DNA of 64,000 bases from Xanthomonas translucens pv. cerealis (lineage in GTDB: Bacteria > Pseudomonadota > Gammaproteobacteria > Xanthomonadales > Xanthomonadaceae): NCBI RefSeq assembly GCF_006838285.1, contig NZ_CP038228.1, positions 3,782,001-3,846,000 of the forward strand. The letters are read 5' to 3'. Below the pieces are notes generated by a model that searched no databases, had not been told where the DNA came from, and saw only the letters and a program-made list of their open reading frames with translations. Of this stretch, positions 36,876 to 46,415 are shown one piece after another; the stretch's first letter is position 1, and every line of letters begins with the position of its first letter. Position numbers and translations under genes: made by a program.

Positions 36876-38696
36876 TCACTCGCGCGGCGGCAGCACCGAC
36901 AGCACTTCCTCGATGGTGGTCAGGCCGGCGGCCACCTTTTCCAGCCCGGCGCGGCGCAGGCTGCGCACGCCCTCGGCCTGCGCGGCGCGGCTGAAGCCGG
37001 CCAAGTCCATGTCGGCGCGGATCAGCGTGCGCAGGCGCGGCGTCACCGGCAGCAGTTCGTACAGGCCGACACGGCCCAGGTAGCCGGTGCGGCGGCATTC
37101 CAGGCAGCCGACCGGGGCGTGCGTGTGCAGCGCCTGCGGCAGCGCTTCGCCCGGCACGCGCAGCGCGTCCCATTCGAGGTCGCTGAGCGTGTGCGGGCGC
37201 TTGCAGTGGCTGCACAGCGTGCGCACCAGGCGCTGCGCCAGCACGCCGTTGAGGGTGGAGGCGACCAGGTAGTGCGGCACGCCCAGATCGAGCAGGCGGG
37301 TGATCGCCGAGGGCGCGTCGTTGGTGTGCAGGGTGGACAGCACCAGGTGCCCGGTCAGCGAGGCCTGCACCGCCATCTGCGCGGTTTCCAGGTCGCGGAT
37401 CTCGCCGATCATGATGATGTCCGGGTCCTGCCGCAGCAGGGTGCGCACGCCGCTGGCGAAGTCCAGGTCGATGTTGGTCTGCACCTGCATCTGGTTGAAC
37501 TCCGGCGCGATCATCTCGATCGGGTCCTCGACGCTGCACACGTTCACATCCGGTGTGGCCAGGCGCTTGAGCGTGGAATACAGCGTAGTGGTCTTGCCCG
37601 AGCCGGTGGGGCCGGTGACCAGCACGATGCCGTGCGGGCGCTCGACCAGCGCTGCCCAGCCGGCCGCTTCCTGCGCGCTGAAGCCGAGCTGGTCCACGCT
37701 CTTGAACGCCGCGTCCGGGTCGAAGATGCGCATCACGCACTTCTCGCCGAACGCGGTGGGCATGGTGGACAGGCGCATCTCGGTCTCGCGCCCGCCCGGC
37801 GAGCGGGTCTTGATGCGCCCGTCCTGCGGGCGCCGGCGCTCGGCCAGGTCCATGCGCCCGAGCACCTTGATCCGGCTGACGATGGCGGTCATCACCGCCG
37901 GCGGCACTTCCAGCACCTTGTGCAACACGCCATCGATGCGGAAGCGCATGCGCCCGGCCTCGCGCCGCGGCTCCAGGTGGATGTCGCTGGCGCGCTGCTC
38001 ATAGGCGTACTGCAGCAGCCAGTCGACGATGTGCACGATGTGGTGGTCGTCGGCGTTGACGTCGCCGCCGCGGCCCAGTTCCACCAGCTGCTCGAAGCTG
38101 GGCAGGCCGCTGCTCTGCTCGTTGCGCCCGTCCTTGGCGCCGCGCACCGAGCGGGTCACACCGAAGAATTCCATCGTGTAGCGGTGCAGGTCCAGCGGGT
38201 TGACCACCGCGATCTCGATCCGGCGCCGCGCCAGGTGCTGCACGTCGGCCAGCCAGTCCAGCGCCAGCGGCTCGCTGGTCGCCACCAGCAGGCGTTCGCC
38301 GTCCAGCGCCAGCGGCAGGATGCGGTGGCGGCGCGCGTAGGCATGCGAGACCACGGCGGTGACCGCGGCCACGTCGACCCGGGTCGGATCGATGCGCAGG
38401 TAGCGCAGGCCGCAGCGCTGCGCCAGCCATTCGGTCAGCCGCTCCAGGCCCAGCTCACTGCCCGGCGGACGGGTCGCGGCCAGCTTCAGGTTGGACAGCA
38501 GCACCAGCGGATGCACGTCGCTGACGGTGCGCGCGGACTGCGCCGAGAACTGCATGCGGCCGCGCTCGGCCGGCGCGACCAGGCCGTCGGCGAGCAGCGC
38601 CGCGGCCACCGGCGCGACACTCAGCCGCCCGGCCGGCAGCGACACGGCGGCGGGTACAGGCACGGCGGGCGGCTGCGCGGCAGGTCGCGAATCCAT
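36876..38696 (-). CDS. GspE/PulE-type secretion ATPase, orphan
   Basis: A 606-residue hexameric secretion ATPase. Residues about 95-200 form the N-terminal GspE_N domain (RCGLRYLRIDPTRVD, HRILPLALDGERLLVATSEP). Then come the P-loop GPTGSGKTTTLYS (about 360), the Asp box MRLSTMPTAFGEKCVMR, Walker B PDIIMIGEIRD, the His box TGHLVLSTLHTND, and the two CxxC pairs of a zinc site (CSHCKR, CLECRRTGYLGR). No other secretion or pilus gene is near; glyQ diverges upstream. It may serve a type II or type IV pilus-like system encoded elsewhere. Confidence 0.92.
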   Translation of the reverse strand: MDSRPAAQPPAVPVPAAVSLPAGRLSVAPVAAALLADGLVAPAERGRMQFSAQSARTVSDVHPLVLLSNLKLAATRPPGSELGLERLTEWLAQRCGLRYLRIDPTRVDVAAVTAVVSHAYARRHRILPLALDGERLLVATSEPLALDWLADVQHLARRRIEIAVVNPLDLHRYTMEFFGVTRSVRGAKDGRNEQSSGLPSFEQLVELGRGGDVNADDHHIVHIVDWLLQYAYEQRASDIHLEPRREAGRMRFRIDGVLHKVLEVPPAVMTAIVSRIKVLGRMDLAERRRPQDGRIKTRSPGGRETEMRLSTMPTAFGEKCVMRIFDPDAAFKSVDQLGFSAQEAAGWAALVERPHGIVLVTGPTGSGKTTTLYSTLKRLATPDVNVCSVEDPIEMIAPEFNQMQVQTNIDLDFASGVRTLLRQDPDIIMIGEIRDLETAQMAVQASLTGHLVLSTLHTNDAPSAITRLLDLGVPHYLVASTLNGVLAQRLVRTLCSHCKRPHTLSDLEWDALRVPGEALPQALHTHAPVGCLECRRTGYLGRVGLYELLPVTPRLRTLIRADMDLAGFSRAAQAEGVRSLRRAGLEKVAAGLTTIEEVLSVLPPRE

Positions 38697-38771
38697 GGTC
38701 AGGTCCGGTGCGCGGAAGTCCCCGCAAGTCGGTCGCTATACTAGCGCACCCCCTTTGCCGGCCTTTGTTGC

Positions 38772-39680
<909 letters not shown>

Positions 39681-39690
39681 AGCCTTCGTA

Positions 39691-39838
39691 GCCCCTCTCC
39701 CATCGGGAGAGGGGTTGGGGTGAGGGTACGGGGCGAAGCCCTGCAGACCTGAACTTCCAAAGGCTCCGCCGTACCCTCATCCGCCCCTTCGGGGCACCTT
39801 CTCCCGCAGGGAGAAGGGAACCGCTAGCAAGGTCTGAC
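39691..39838. repeat. Long inverted repeat between glyQ and glyS
   Basis: Nested palindromes: CCCCTCTCCCATCGGGAGAG at the left, GGTTGGGGTGAGGGTACG and its complement CGTACCCTCATCC flanking a spacer, and CTTCTCCCGCAGGGAGAAGG at the right end. Related copies lie at 42247-42412 and in part at 15946-15998. It could form a large mRNA hairpin between the two subunit genes. Confidence 0.8.
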
Positions 39839-39840
39839 AC

Positions 39841-42069
39841 ATGAGCGCACTACATCCCCTGCTGATCGAACTGGGTACCGAGGAACTGCCGGTCAAGGCG
39901 CTGCCGGGCCTGGCGCAGGCCTTGTTCGACGGCGTGATCGCCGGGCTGGAGAAGCGCGGCATCGCGGTCGAACGCGGCGACGCCAAGCCGCTGTCCACCC
40001 CGCGCCGGCTGGCGGTGCTGCTGCCGGGCGTGGCCGCCGAACAGCCGGAGCAGCGCTCGGAAGTGCTCGGCCCGTATCTCAACATCGCGCTGGACGCCGA
40101 TGGCCAGCCGACCAAGGCGTTGGCCGGTTTCGCCGCCAAGGCCGGCATCGACTGGACCGCGCTGGAGCGCACCAGCGACGCCAAGGGCGAGCGTTTCGTG
40201 CACCGCGCAGTGACTCCGGGCGCGCAGACCGCCGCACTGCTGCCGGAGATCTTGCGCGAGGCGATCGCGGCGATGCCGATCCCCAAGCCGATGCGCTGGG
40301 GCGACCACGACTACGGCTTCGCGCGGCCGGTGCACTGGCTGGTGCTGCTGTTCGGCAGCGCCGTGGTGCCGGTGCAGCTGTTCGGCGTGCAAGCCGACCG
40401 GGTCAGCCGCGGCCACCGCTTCCTGCACGACGCGCCGGTCGTGCTGGCCCACCCCGGCGACTACGTGGCCGCGCTGCAAGCGGCGCAGGTGCTGGTGGAT
40501 CCGGATGCGCGCCGCGCGCGCATCGTCGCCGAGGTCGAGCAGGCTGCGCGTCAGGCCGGCGGCAGCGCGCGCATCTCCGACGACAACCTGGAGCAGGTAG
40601 TGAACCTGGTCGAATGGCCGTCGGCGGTGCTGTGCCGCTTCGAGCCGGCGTTCCTGGCGGTGCCGCAGGAAGCGTTGATCGAGACGATGGAGAGCAACCA
40701 GAAATTCTTCCCGGTGCTCGACGACGGCGGCAAGCTGACCGAGCACTTCATCGGCATCGCCAACATCGTCTCGCGCGACGTGGCCGAAGTGGCCAAGGGC
40801 TACGAGCGGGTAATCCGGCCGCGCTTCGCCGACGCCAAGTTCTTTTTCGACGAGGACCTCAAGCAGGGCCTGGTCGCGATGGGCGAAGGCTTGGCCAGCG
40901 TGACCTACCAGGCCAGGCTCGGCAGCATCGCCGACAAGGTGCGGCGCGTGGCCGCGCTGGCCGAGGCGATCGCGCCGCTGGTCGGCGTGGACGCCGCACA
41001 GGCGCGGCGCGCCGCCGAGTTGAGCAAGAACGACCTGCAGTCGCGCATGGTCAACGAATTTCCCGAACTGCAGGGCATCGCCGGGCGCCACTACGCCAAG
41101 GCCGCCGGCGAGCCGGGCGAGATCGCGCTGGCGATCGACGAGGCCTACCAGCCGCGCTTCGCCGGCGACGACATCGCGCTGTCGCCGCTGGGCAAGGTGC
41201 TGGCCATCGCCGAGCGCCTGGACACCCTGGCCGGCGGGTTTGCCGCGGGGCTGAAGCCGACCGGCAACAAGGACCCGTTCGCGCTGCGGCGCAATGCGCT
41301 GGGGTTGGCGCGGACGGTGATCGAGAGTGGGTTTGATGTGGATGTGCGCGGTCTGCTTGACCAGGCACTGGATGCTGTTGCGTTTGCAAAGACCCAACAA
41401 AAGGACAAGCAGGCTGAAAAAGCAGCCGCAACAGCACGCGCTTCGGGCGCGGATGCCAATGCTGTTCCGAACATTGGTGGCACCACGCTTGCTGAGCTTC
41501 AGGAAATCTTCGACTTCATCCTCGACCGCCTGCGCGGCTACTACGCCGACAAGGGCGTGCCGGCGACGCACTTCAATGCGGTGGCGGCACTGTTCTCGGT
41601 CGGGGCTGAAGGAACCGCAGCTTCTGTAGGAGCGGCTTCAGCCGCGACCGCCACCCACGGATCGCTCTACGACTTCGACCGCCGCATCGAGGCAATCGGC
41701 ATCTTCGCCACCCTGCCGGAGGCCGAGGCGCTGGCCGCGGCCAACAAGCGCATCCGCAACATCCTGCGCAAGGCCGAGGGCGCGATTCCGGCACAGATCG
41801 ACCCGACCCTGCTGCGCGAGCCGGCCGAAAGCGCGCTGGCCGAGACGGTGGAAGCGGCGATCGTGGAGACCGGCGGTGCGCTGCGCCAGCACGACTACGT
41901 CGCCGTGCTGAACGTCCTGGCGCGGCTGCGGCCGCAGGTGGATGCATTCTTCGACGGGGTGATGGTCAACGTCGAGGACCCGGCGCTGCGCGGCAACCGC
42001 CTGGCCCTGCTCAAGCGCCTGGGCGACCGCCTCGGCAGCGTCGCGGCAATCGAGCATTTGTCGTCGTAA
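39841..42069 (+). CDS. glyS: Glycyl-tRNA synthetase beta subunit, with two in-frame insertions
   Basis: A 742-residue beta subunit, about 50 longer than usual. Family segments include [82 protein letters not shown] and [20 protein letters not shown]. Two insertions interrupt the C-terminal part: a Lys/Gln/Ala-rich segment at residues about 517-550 ([18 protein letters not shown]), and about 22 residues at 588-610 where a REP-like palindrome is read in frame as SVGAASAAT. The conserved [18 protein letters not shown] lies between them, and the frame returns at [12 protein letters not shown]. Confidence 0.95.
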   Translation: MSALHPLLIELGTEELPVKALPGLAQALFDGVIAGLEKRGIAVERGDAKPLSTPRRLAVLLPGVAAEQPEQRSEVLGPYLNIALDADGQPTKALAGFAAKAGIDWTALERTSDAKGERFVHRAVTPGAQTAALLPEILREAIAAMPIPKPMRWGDHDYGFARPVHWLVLLFGSAVVPVQLFGVQADRVSRGHRFLHDAPVVLAHPGDYVAALQAAQVLVDPDARRARIVAEVEQAARQAGGSARISDDNLEQVVNLVEWPSAVLCRFEPAFLAVPQEALIETMESNQKFFPVLDDGGKLTEHFIGIANIVSRDVAEVAKGYERVIRPRFADAKFFFDEDLKQGLVAMGEGLASVTYQARLGSIADKVRRVAALAEAIAPLVGVDAAQARRAAELSKNDLQSRMVNEFPELQGIAGRHYAKAAGEPGEIALAIDEAYQPRFAGDDIALSPLGKVLAIAERLDTLAGGFAAGLKPTGNKDPFALRRNALGLARTVIESGFDVDVRGLLDQALDAVAFAKTQQKDKQAEKAAATARASGADANAVPNIGGTTLAELQEIFDFILDRLRGYYADKGVPATHFNAVAALFSVGAEGTAASVGAASAATATHGSLYDFDRRIEAIGIFATLPEAEALAAANKRIRNILRKAEGAIPAQIDPTLLREPAESALAETVEAAIVETGGALRQHDYVAVLNVLARLRPQVDAFFDGVMVNVEDPALRGNRLALLKRLGDRLGSVAAIEHLSS
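41624..41649. repeat. REP-like palindrome inside glyS
   Basis: TCTGTAGGAGCGGCTTCAGC plus CGCGACC, a full consensus member of the palindrome family seen between genes elsewhere in this window, here read in frame. Confidence 0.9.
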
Positions 42070-42107
42070 GTCGCGCGGAGGCTGCGAAAGCAGCCTCTGG
42101 TTTTTCT

Positions 42108-42210
42108 GTGGGAGCGACTCGGGGTGGCCGTGGGCCATCAGTCGCGACGAACGAAGCCAGCAGTCCCACAGCCAGGTGAAACCGCGTCGGGACTGAAGTC
42201 CCTCCCACAG
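42108..42210. repeat. REP-like palindromes after glyS
   Basis: TGTGGGAGCGACTCGGGGTG continuing to CAGTCGCGACGAACGAAG (42108-42160, with an insert of about 20 bp in the loop), then GTCGGGACTGAAGTCCCTCC at 42187-42210. They lie in the 418-bp gap between glyS and rep, which holds only repeats. Confidence 0.8.
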
Positions 42211-42246
42211 TGCACCCGGCTGGCATGCACAAGCACCTGTTTTTTA

Positions 42247-42412
42247 GCCCCTCTCCCCCCGGGAGAGGGGTTGGGGTGAGGGTACCTCGGCGCGACATCA
42301 GCCTGGCGTGCTCGCACTTCTCAGGCTGCGCCCGTACCCTCATCCGGCCCTGCGGGCCACCTTCTCCCGATGGGAGAAGGAACCACCGTGGTCCCGATGG
42401 GAGAAGGGAACT
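42247..42412. repeat. Long inverted repeat downstream of glyS
   Basis: Same design as the element at 39691-39838: CCCCTCTCCCCCCGGGAGAG, GGTTGGGGTGAGGGTACC, a spacer, CGTACCCTCATCCGG and CTTCTCCCGATGGGAGAAGG. The last unit is duplicated as CCGATGGGAGAAGGGAA at about 42396-42412. Confidence 0.8.
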
Positions 42413-42487
42413 CCAGCACATGTGCGCACTACACCCCAGTACCCGCGGCGCGGCGCACAACCGCCGTTACGAATCCCCAATCCCACC

Positions 42488-44464
42488 TCAATCAAACAAT
42501 GCCTGGATCGCCGCCAGCCCGGCATTGGCGCGCTCCTTCTTGCGCTCGGCGTCGGCCACCGGATCGGCGCCGTCGCGCTGCATTTCCTCGGCCGGGATCT
42601 CGGCGAAGAAGCGGCTGGGCTTGAGCCGGATATGCTCGCCGAATTTGCGGGTCAGCTTGCTGTAGCTCATCCACAACTGTTCCTTGGCGCGGGTAATGCC
42701 CACGTACAGCAGGCGCCGCTCTTCCTGCAGGTTGCCCTCCTCCAGACTGACCTCGTGCGGCAGCACGCCGTCCTCGCAGCCGACGATGAACACGTAGCGG
42801 AACTCCAGGCCCTTGGACGCGTGCATGGTCATCATCCGCACCTGATTGCCGCCGTCGTCCTTGTCGTTGCGCGACAGCAGCGCCAGCTGCGCGGCCAGGT
42901 CGCCGACAGTGGCGCCGCGCGGGCCGCCCTCGAACCATTTGGCCAGTTCTTCCAGGTTGCCGCGGCGGCGCTGGAAGGTGGCTTCGTCCTTGCACTGGCT
43001 GCGCAGTTCGCGGATCAGCCCCGACTGCTCGGCAAGCTGGCGCACCACGTCGGCCGAGGACAGGGTCAGCGAGGCAGTGCGCAACTCCTGCAGCGTATCG
43101 ACGAAATCGCTCAGGCCGTTGGCCGCGCGCGGCGGCAACTGCTGCAGCGCGCCCATCGACTCGGCCGCGCGCGACATCGGCAGATGCTTGGCCGAGGCCA
43201 GTTCCGCCAGCTTGGCCAGCGAGGTCGCGCCGACCTCGCGCTTGGGCGCCTGCACCGCGCGCAGGAACGCGGCATCGTCGTCGGGATTGACCAGCAGCCG
43301 CAGCCACGACAGCACGTCCTTCACTTCCTGCCGTTCCAGGAACGCGGTGCCGCCGGTGATGTGGTACGGCACGCCGGCGATCTGCAAGGCCTTTTCCAGC
43401 GGCCGCGACTGGAAATTGCCGCGGAACAGGATGCAGAAATCGCTCCACGGCACCTGCTTGGCGGTGCCCAGGTAGGCGATCTCGGCGGCGACCTTCTCCG
43501 CCTCGTGCTCGCTGTCGCGGCATTCCCACACGCGGATGCGCTCGCCGTCGGCCTGGTCGCTCCACAGGGTCTTCAGGTGCTCGTGCGGGTTGTGCGCGAT
43601 CAGCGCATTGGCCGCGCGCAGCACGCGGTTGGAGCAGCGGTAGTTCTGCTCCAGCTTGACGATCTGCAGCGCCGGATAGTCGTGCCCCATCTGCATCAGG
43701 TTTTCCGGATTGGCGCCACGCCAGGCGTAGATGCTCTGGTCGTCGTCGCCCACGCAGGTGAAGTTGCCGCGCGGGCCGGCCAGCATCTTCAGCAGCCGGT
43801 ACTGCGCGTCGTTGGTGTCCTGGCTCTCGTCCACCAGCAGGTAGCCAATGCGCTCGCGCCAGGCCATGACGATGTCCTCGTTCTCCTCCAACACCTGCAC
43901 CGGCAGGCGAATCAGGTCGTCGAAGTCCACAGCATTGAACGTGCTCAGCCGCACCTGGTAGCGCTCGTACAGGCTGGCCGCTTCCTGCTCGCGGTTGCTG
44001 CGCGCCGCGGCCATCGCCTGCTCCGGCGACAGCCCGGCGTTCTTGGCGCGCGAGATCAGGTTCTTGGCGTCGTCGATCGCATCGGGCTTGGCGCCGTGCA
44101 TCAGGTCCTTGATCTGCGCGGCGGCATCGTCGGCGTCGAAGATCGAGAAGCCGCGCTTGAGCCCGACCGCGGCGTGCTCGATCTGCAGGAATTTCAGCCC
44201 CAGCGCGTGGAAGGTGCAGATGGTCAGGCCATCGGCGGCATCGCCGCGGATGCGCTTGGCTACGCGCTCGCGCATTTCCTTGGCCGACTTGTTGGTGAAG
44301 GTGATCGCGGCGATGCGCTTGGCCGGATAGCGGCCAGTGGCGATCAGGTGCGCGATCTTTTCCACGATCACGCGGGTCTTGCCGCTGCCGGCGCCGGCCA
44401 GCACCAGCAACGGGCCTTCGCAATGCAGCACCGCAGCGCGTTGGGGGGGATTGAGACCGTGCAT
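42488..44464 (-). CDS. rep: ATP-dependent DNA helicase Rep
   Basis: A 658-residue superfamily 1 helicase that clears replication forks of protein blocks. Motifs: I, LLVLAGAGSGKTRVI; Ia, AITFTNKSAKEM; II, YLLVDESQDTND; III, CVGDDDQSIYAWRGA; IV, VKLEQNYRCS; V and VI, MTMHASKGLEF and RRLLYVGITRAKEQLW. The start MHGLNPPQRAAVLHCEGPLL matches Rep rather than UvrD, which usually begins differently and is longer. It is divergent from tdk across 134 bp. Confidence 0.95.
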   Translation of the reverse strand: MHGLNPPQRAAVLHCEGPLLVLAGAGSGKTRVIVEKIAHLIATGRYPAKRIAAITFTNKSAKEMRERVAKRIRGDAADGLTICTFHALGLKFLQIEHAAVGLKRGFSIFDADDAAAQIKDLMHGAKPDAIDDAKNLISRAKNAGLSPEQAMAAARSNREQEAASLYERYQVRLSTFNAVDFDDLIRLPVQVLEENEDIVMAWRERIGYLLVDESQDTNDAQYRLLKMLAGPRGNFTCVGDDDQSIYAWRGANPENLMQMGHDYPALQIVKLEQNYRCSNRVLRAANALIAHNPHEHLKTLWSDQADGERIRVWECRDSEHEAEKVAAEIAYLGTAKQVPWSDFCILFRGNFQSRPLEKALQIAGVPYHITGGTAFLERQEVKDVLSWLRLLVNPDDDAAFLRAVQAPKREVGATSLAKLAELASAKHLPMSRAAESMGALQQLPPRAANGLSDFVDTLQELRTASLTLSSADVVRQLAEQSGLIRELRSQCKDEATFQRRRGNLEELAKWFEGGPRGATVGDLAAQLALLSRNDKDDGGNQVRMMTMHASKGLEFRYVFIVGCEDGVLPHEVSLEEGNLQEERRLLYVGITRAKEQLWMSYSKLTRKFGEHIRLKPSRFFAEIPAEEMQRDGADPVADAERKKERANAGLAAIQALFD

Positions 44465-44598
44465 GAAGACTTCCCTGGGCCGCGCATTGTAACGGGCGCC
44501 GGCCGGCGCCGATGTCGGTGCGGGCGCGCCGGCGCTGAACGGATTTTCCTGGCGCTTCCGGTCTACGGCGCAGCCGGTCGCCGCGCTAGAATCGGGCC

Positions 44599-45219
44599 AT
44601 GGCGAAACTGTATTTCTATTATTCGGCGATGAACGCCGGCAAGACCACCACGCTGCTGCAATCGGCGCACAACTATCGCGAGCGCGGCATGCGCACCGCG
44701 ATCCTGACACCGCAGCTGGATCACCGCGACGGCAGCGGCGTGGTCGCCTCGCGCATCGGCCTGCGCGCGCACGGCAATACCTTCGCGGCGGACACCGACC
44801 TGCTGACGCTGCTGCTGGACGCCATCGCCCGCGACGGCGCACTGCATTGCGTGCTGGTGGACGAGGCGCAGTTCCTCAGCCGCGCGCAGGTCTGGCAGCT
44901 CAGCGAGGTGGTGGACCGGCTGCGCATCCCGGTGCTGTGCTACGGCCTGCGCACCGATTTCCGCGGCGAACTGTTCGAAGGCAGCCAGTACCTGCTGGCC
45001 TGGGCCGACGAGCTGCAGGAAATCAAGACCATCTGCCACACCGGCAGCAAGGCGACGATGACCGTGCGCGTGGACGCGGACGGCCACGCCATGCAGGACG
45101 GCCCGCAGGTGGAGATCGGCGGCAATGAGCGCTACGTGTCGGTGAGCCGCGCCGAGTTCAAGAAGATCATGCGCGGCGAAGGCCGCATCGACCCGTTGCA
45201 GATTGCGCTGCCGCTGTAG
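44599..45219 (+). CDS. tdk: Thymidine kinase
   Basis: A 206-residue type II thymidine kinase of the salvage pathway. The P-loop is [15 protein letters not shown], the lid-region and base motif [16 protein letters not shown], and the thymidine-binding end segment [16 protein letters not shown]. The four-cysteine zinc site of many relatives is not evident; only one Cys lies in [12 protein letters not shown], as in several gammaproteobacterial enzymes. Confidence 0.96.
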   Translation: MAKLYFYYSAMNAGKTTTLLQSAHNYRERGMRTAILTPQLDHRDGSGVVASRIGLRAHGNTFAADTDLLTLLLDAIARDGALHCVLVDEAQFLSRAQVWQLSEVVDRLRIPVLCYGLRTDFRGELFEGSQYLLAWADELQEIKTICHTGSKATMTVRVDADGHAMQDGPQVEIGGNERYVSVSRAEFKKIMRGEGRIDPLQIALPL

Positions 45220-45483
45220 CGCACTGTGCAGTCGGGTTGCCGCAAGCAGGTTTCGCCCGGTCCGCGTTGGCCTTGGCCGCGTGCGTAGGCCACACCCGCC
45301 GCGAGCGCGATGCAGCACTGATCTGGTGCGGACAGCCGCCGCGTCAGCACGGCGACGGGGCGCGACCATGAATGGCGATTGACGGCGCCTGCGCGGCATC
45401 CGCCGCATAGGCCATTCGTCTATGGATCGCCGCCATAGCGCGCGTCTAAACTCTGCGGCGATCGTACTCATGGGAAGAGAGAC

Positions 45484-46236
45484 ATGCATCAGTTCAAGGA
45501 ATATGGCGCCGCCGGCCGCGCGGCGCTGCTCATTGCGGTTGCGCTGGCGCTGCCCGGCCCGGCCACCGCCGACAACGCCCGTACCTTCGACGACATTCCG
45601 GCGCAAGTGATGACCGACGGGTTCCTCGAAGCGCACCTGGACCTGTTCTATCGGCGCGCCGGTATCCGCGCCGATAAGAAGGGCGAGTTCGCCGAGGCCA
45701 GGAAGCACTACCAGCTCGCCGCGCGCTATGCCGACAAGCCGTCGCAGGCGCGGCTGGGCGAAATGTATTGGGAAGGCCAAAGCGTGGCGCAGGATCGCGC
45801 GATGGGTTTCCTGTGGATGGCGCTGGCCTCCGAGCGCGGCTACGACGCCTTCACCACGCGCAAGATGGACTACTGGAACCAGCTGACGCCCGAAGAGCGG
45901 CAGCGCGCGATCAAGCAGGACAAGAAGATGCTGGCCGAGTACGGCGACCAGGTGGCCAAGCCGCGCCAGGAAGCGGTATTGCGCCGCGAAGCGGCGCGCA
46001 GCACCGGCAGCATGCTCGGCCACTCCGGCGCTTCCAGCGTGCAGATCAACGGCCCGCGCGGCGGCAGCATCGATCCGGAAGTGTTCTACGCAAAGCAATT
46101 CTGGGAACCGGCGGCGTACTGGAAGCTGCAGGACCGGGTCTGGGACGGGCGCACGCCGGGCCGCGTGGATATCGGCGATGTCGAGGACATCAGCCAGGAG
46201 AGCGCGCCGAAGCCGCGGGAGCCGGCCAAACCATGA
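45484..46236 (+). CDS. Exported Sel1/TPR-like repeat protein
   Basis: A 250-residue exported protein. The signal peptide spans about residues 1-30 (ALLIAVALALPGPATA). Residues 60-130 hold helical-repeat units of Sel1 type: GEFAEARKHYQLAARYADKP and QARLGEMYWEGQSVAQDRAM. A polar C-terminal half follows, with Arg- and Gln-rich helices. Such proteins usually act as periplasmic scaffolds; the partner is unknown. GGGAAGAGAGAC before the ATG gives a usable ribosome binding site. Confidence 0.8.
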   Translation: MHQFKEYGAAGRAALLIAVALALPGPATADNARTFDDIPAQVMTDGFLEAHLDLFYRRAGIRADKKGEFAEARKHYQLAARYADKPSQARLGEMYWEGQSVAQDRAMGFLWMALASERGYDAFTTRKMDYWNQLTPEERQRAIKQDKKMLAEYGDQVAKPRQEAVLRREAARSTGSMLGHSGASSVQINGPRGGSIDPEVFYAKQFWEPAAYWKLQDRVWDGRTPGRVDIGDVEDISQESAPKPREPAKP

Positions 46237-46270
46237 GTGCGCCGCAGCGCGCGATGCCGGACACGTCGCG

Positions 46271-46348
46271 CGTCGGGGCTGAAGTCCCTCCCACAGTGCG
46301 CCAGGCGCGTTGGCCGCGAGCCTTGTAATGGCGGCTTCAGCCGCGACA
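46271..46348. repeat. Pair of REP-like palindromes
   Basis: GTCGGGGCTGAAGTCCCTCC (46271-46296) and CTTGTAATGGCGGCTTCAGC with CGCGACAAA (46322-46348), between the Sel1-like gene and opgD. Confidence 0.85.
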
Positions 46349-46415
46349 AACGAAGTCGGGCACTACTGCACGCGGCGAGACGCTGCCGCGCATAACGCGG
46401 CAGCGCCGGCCACGC

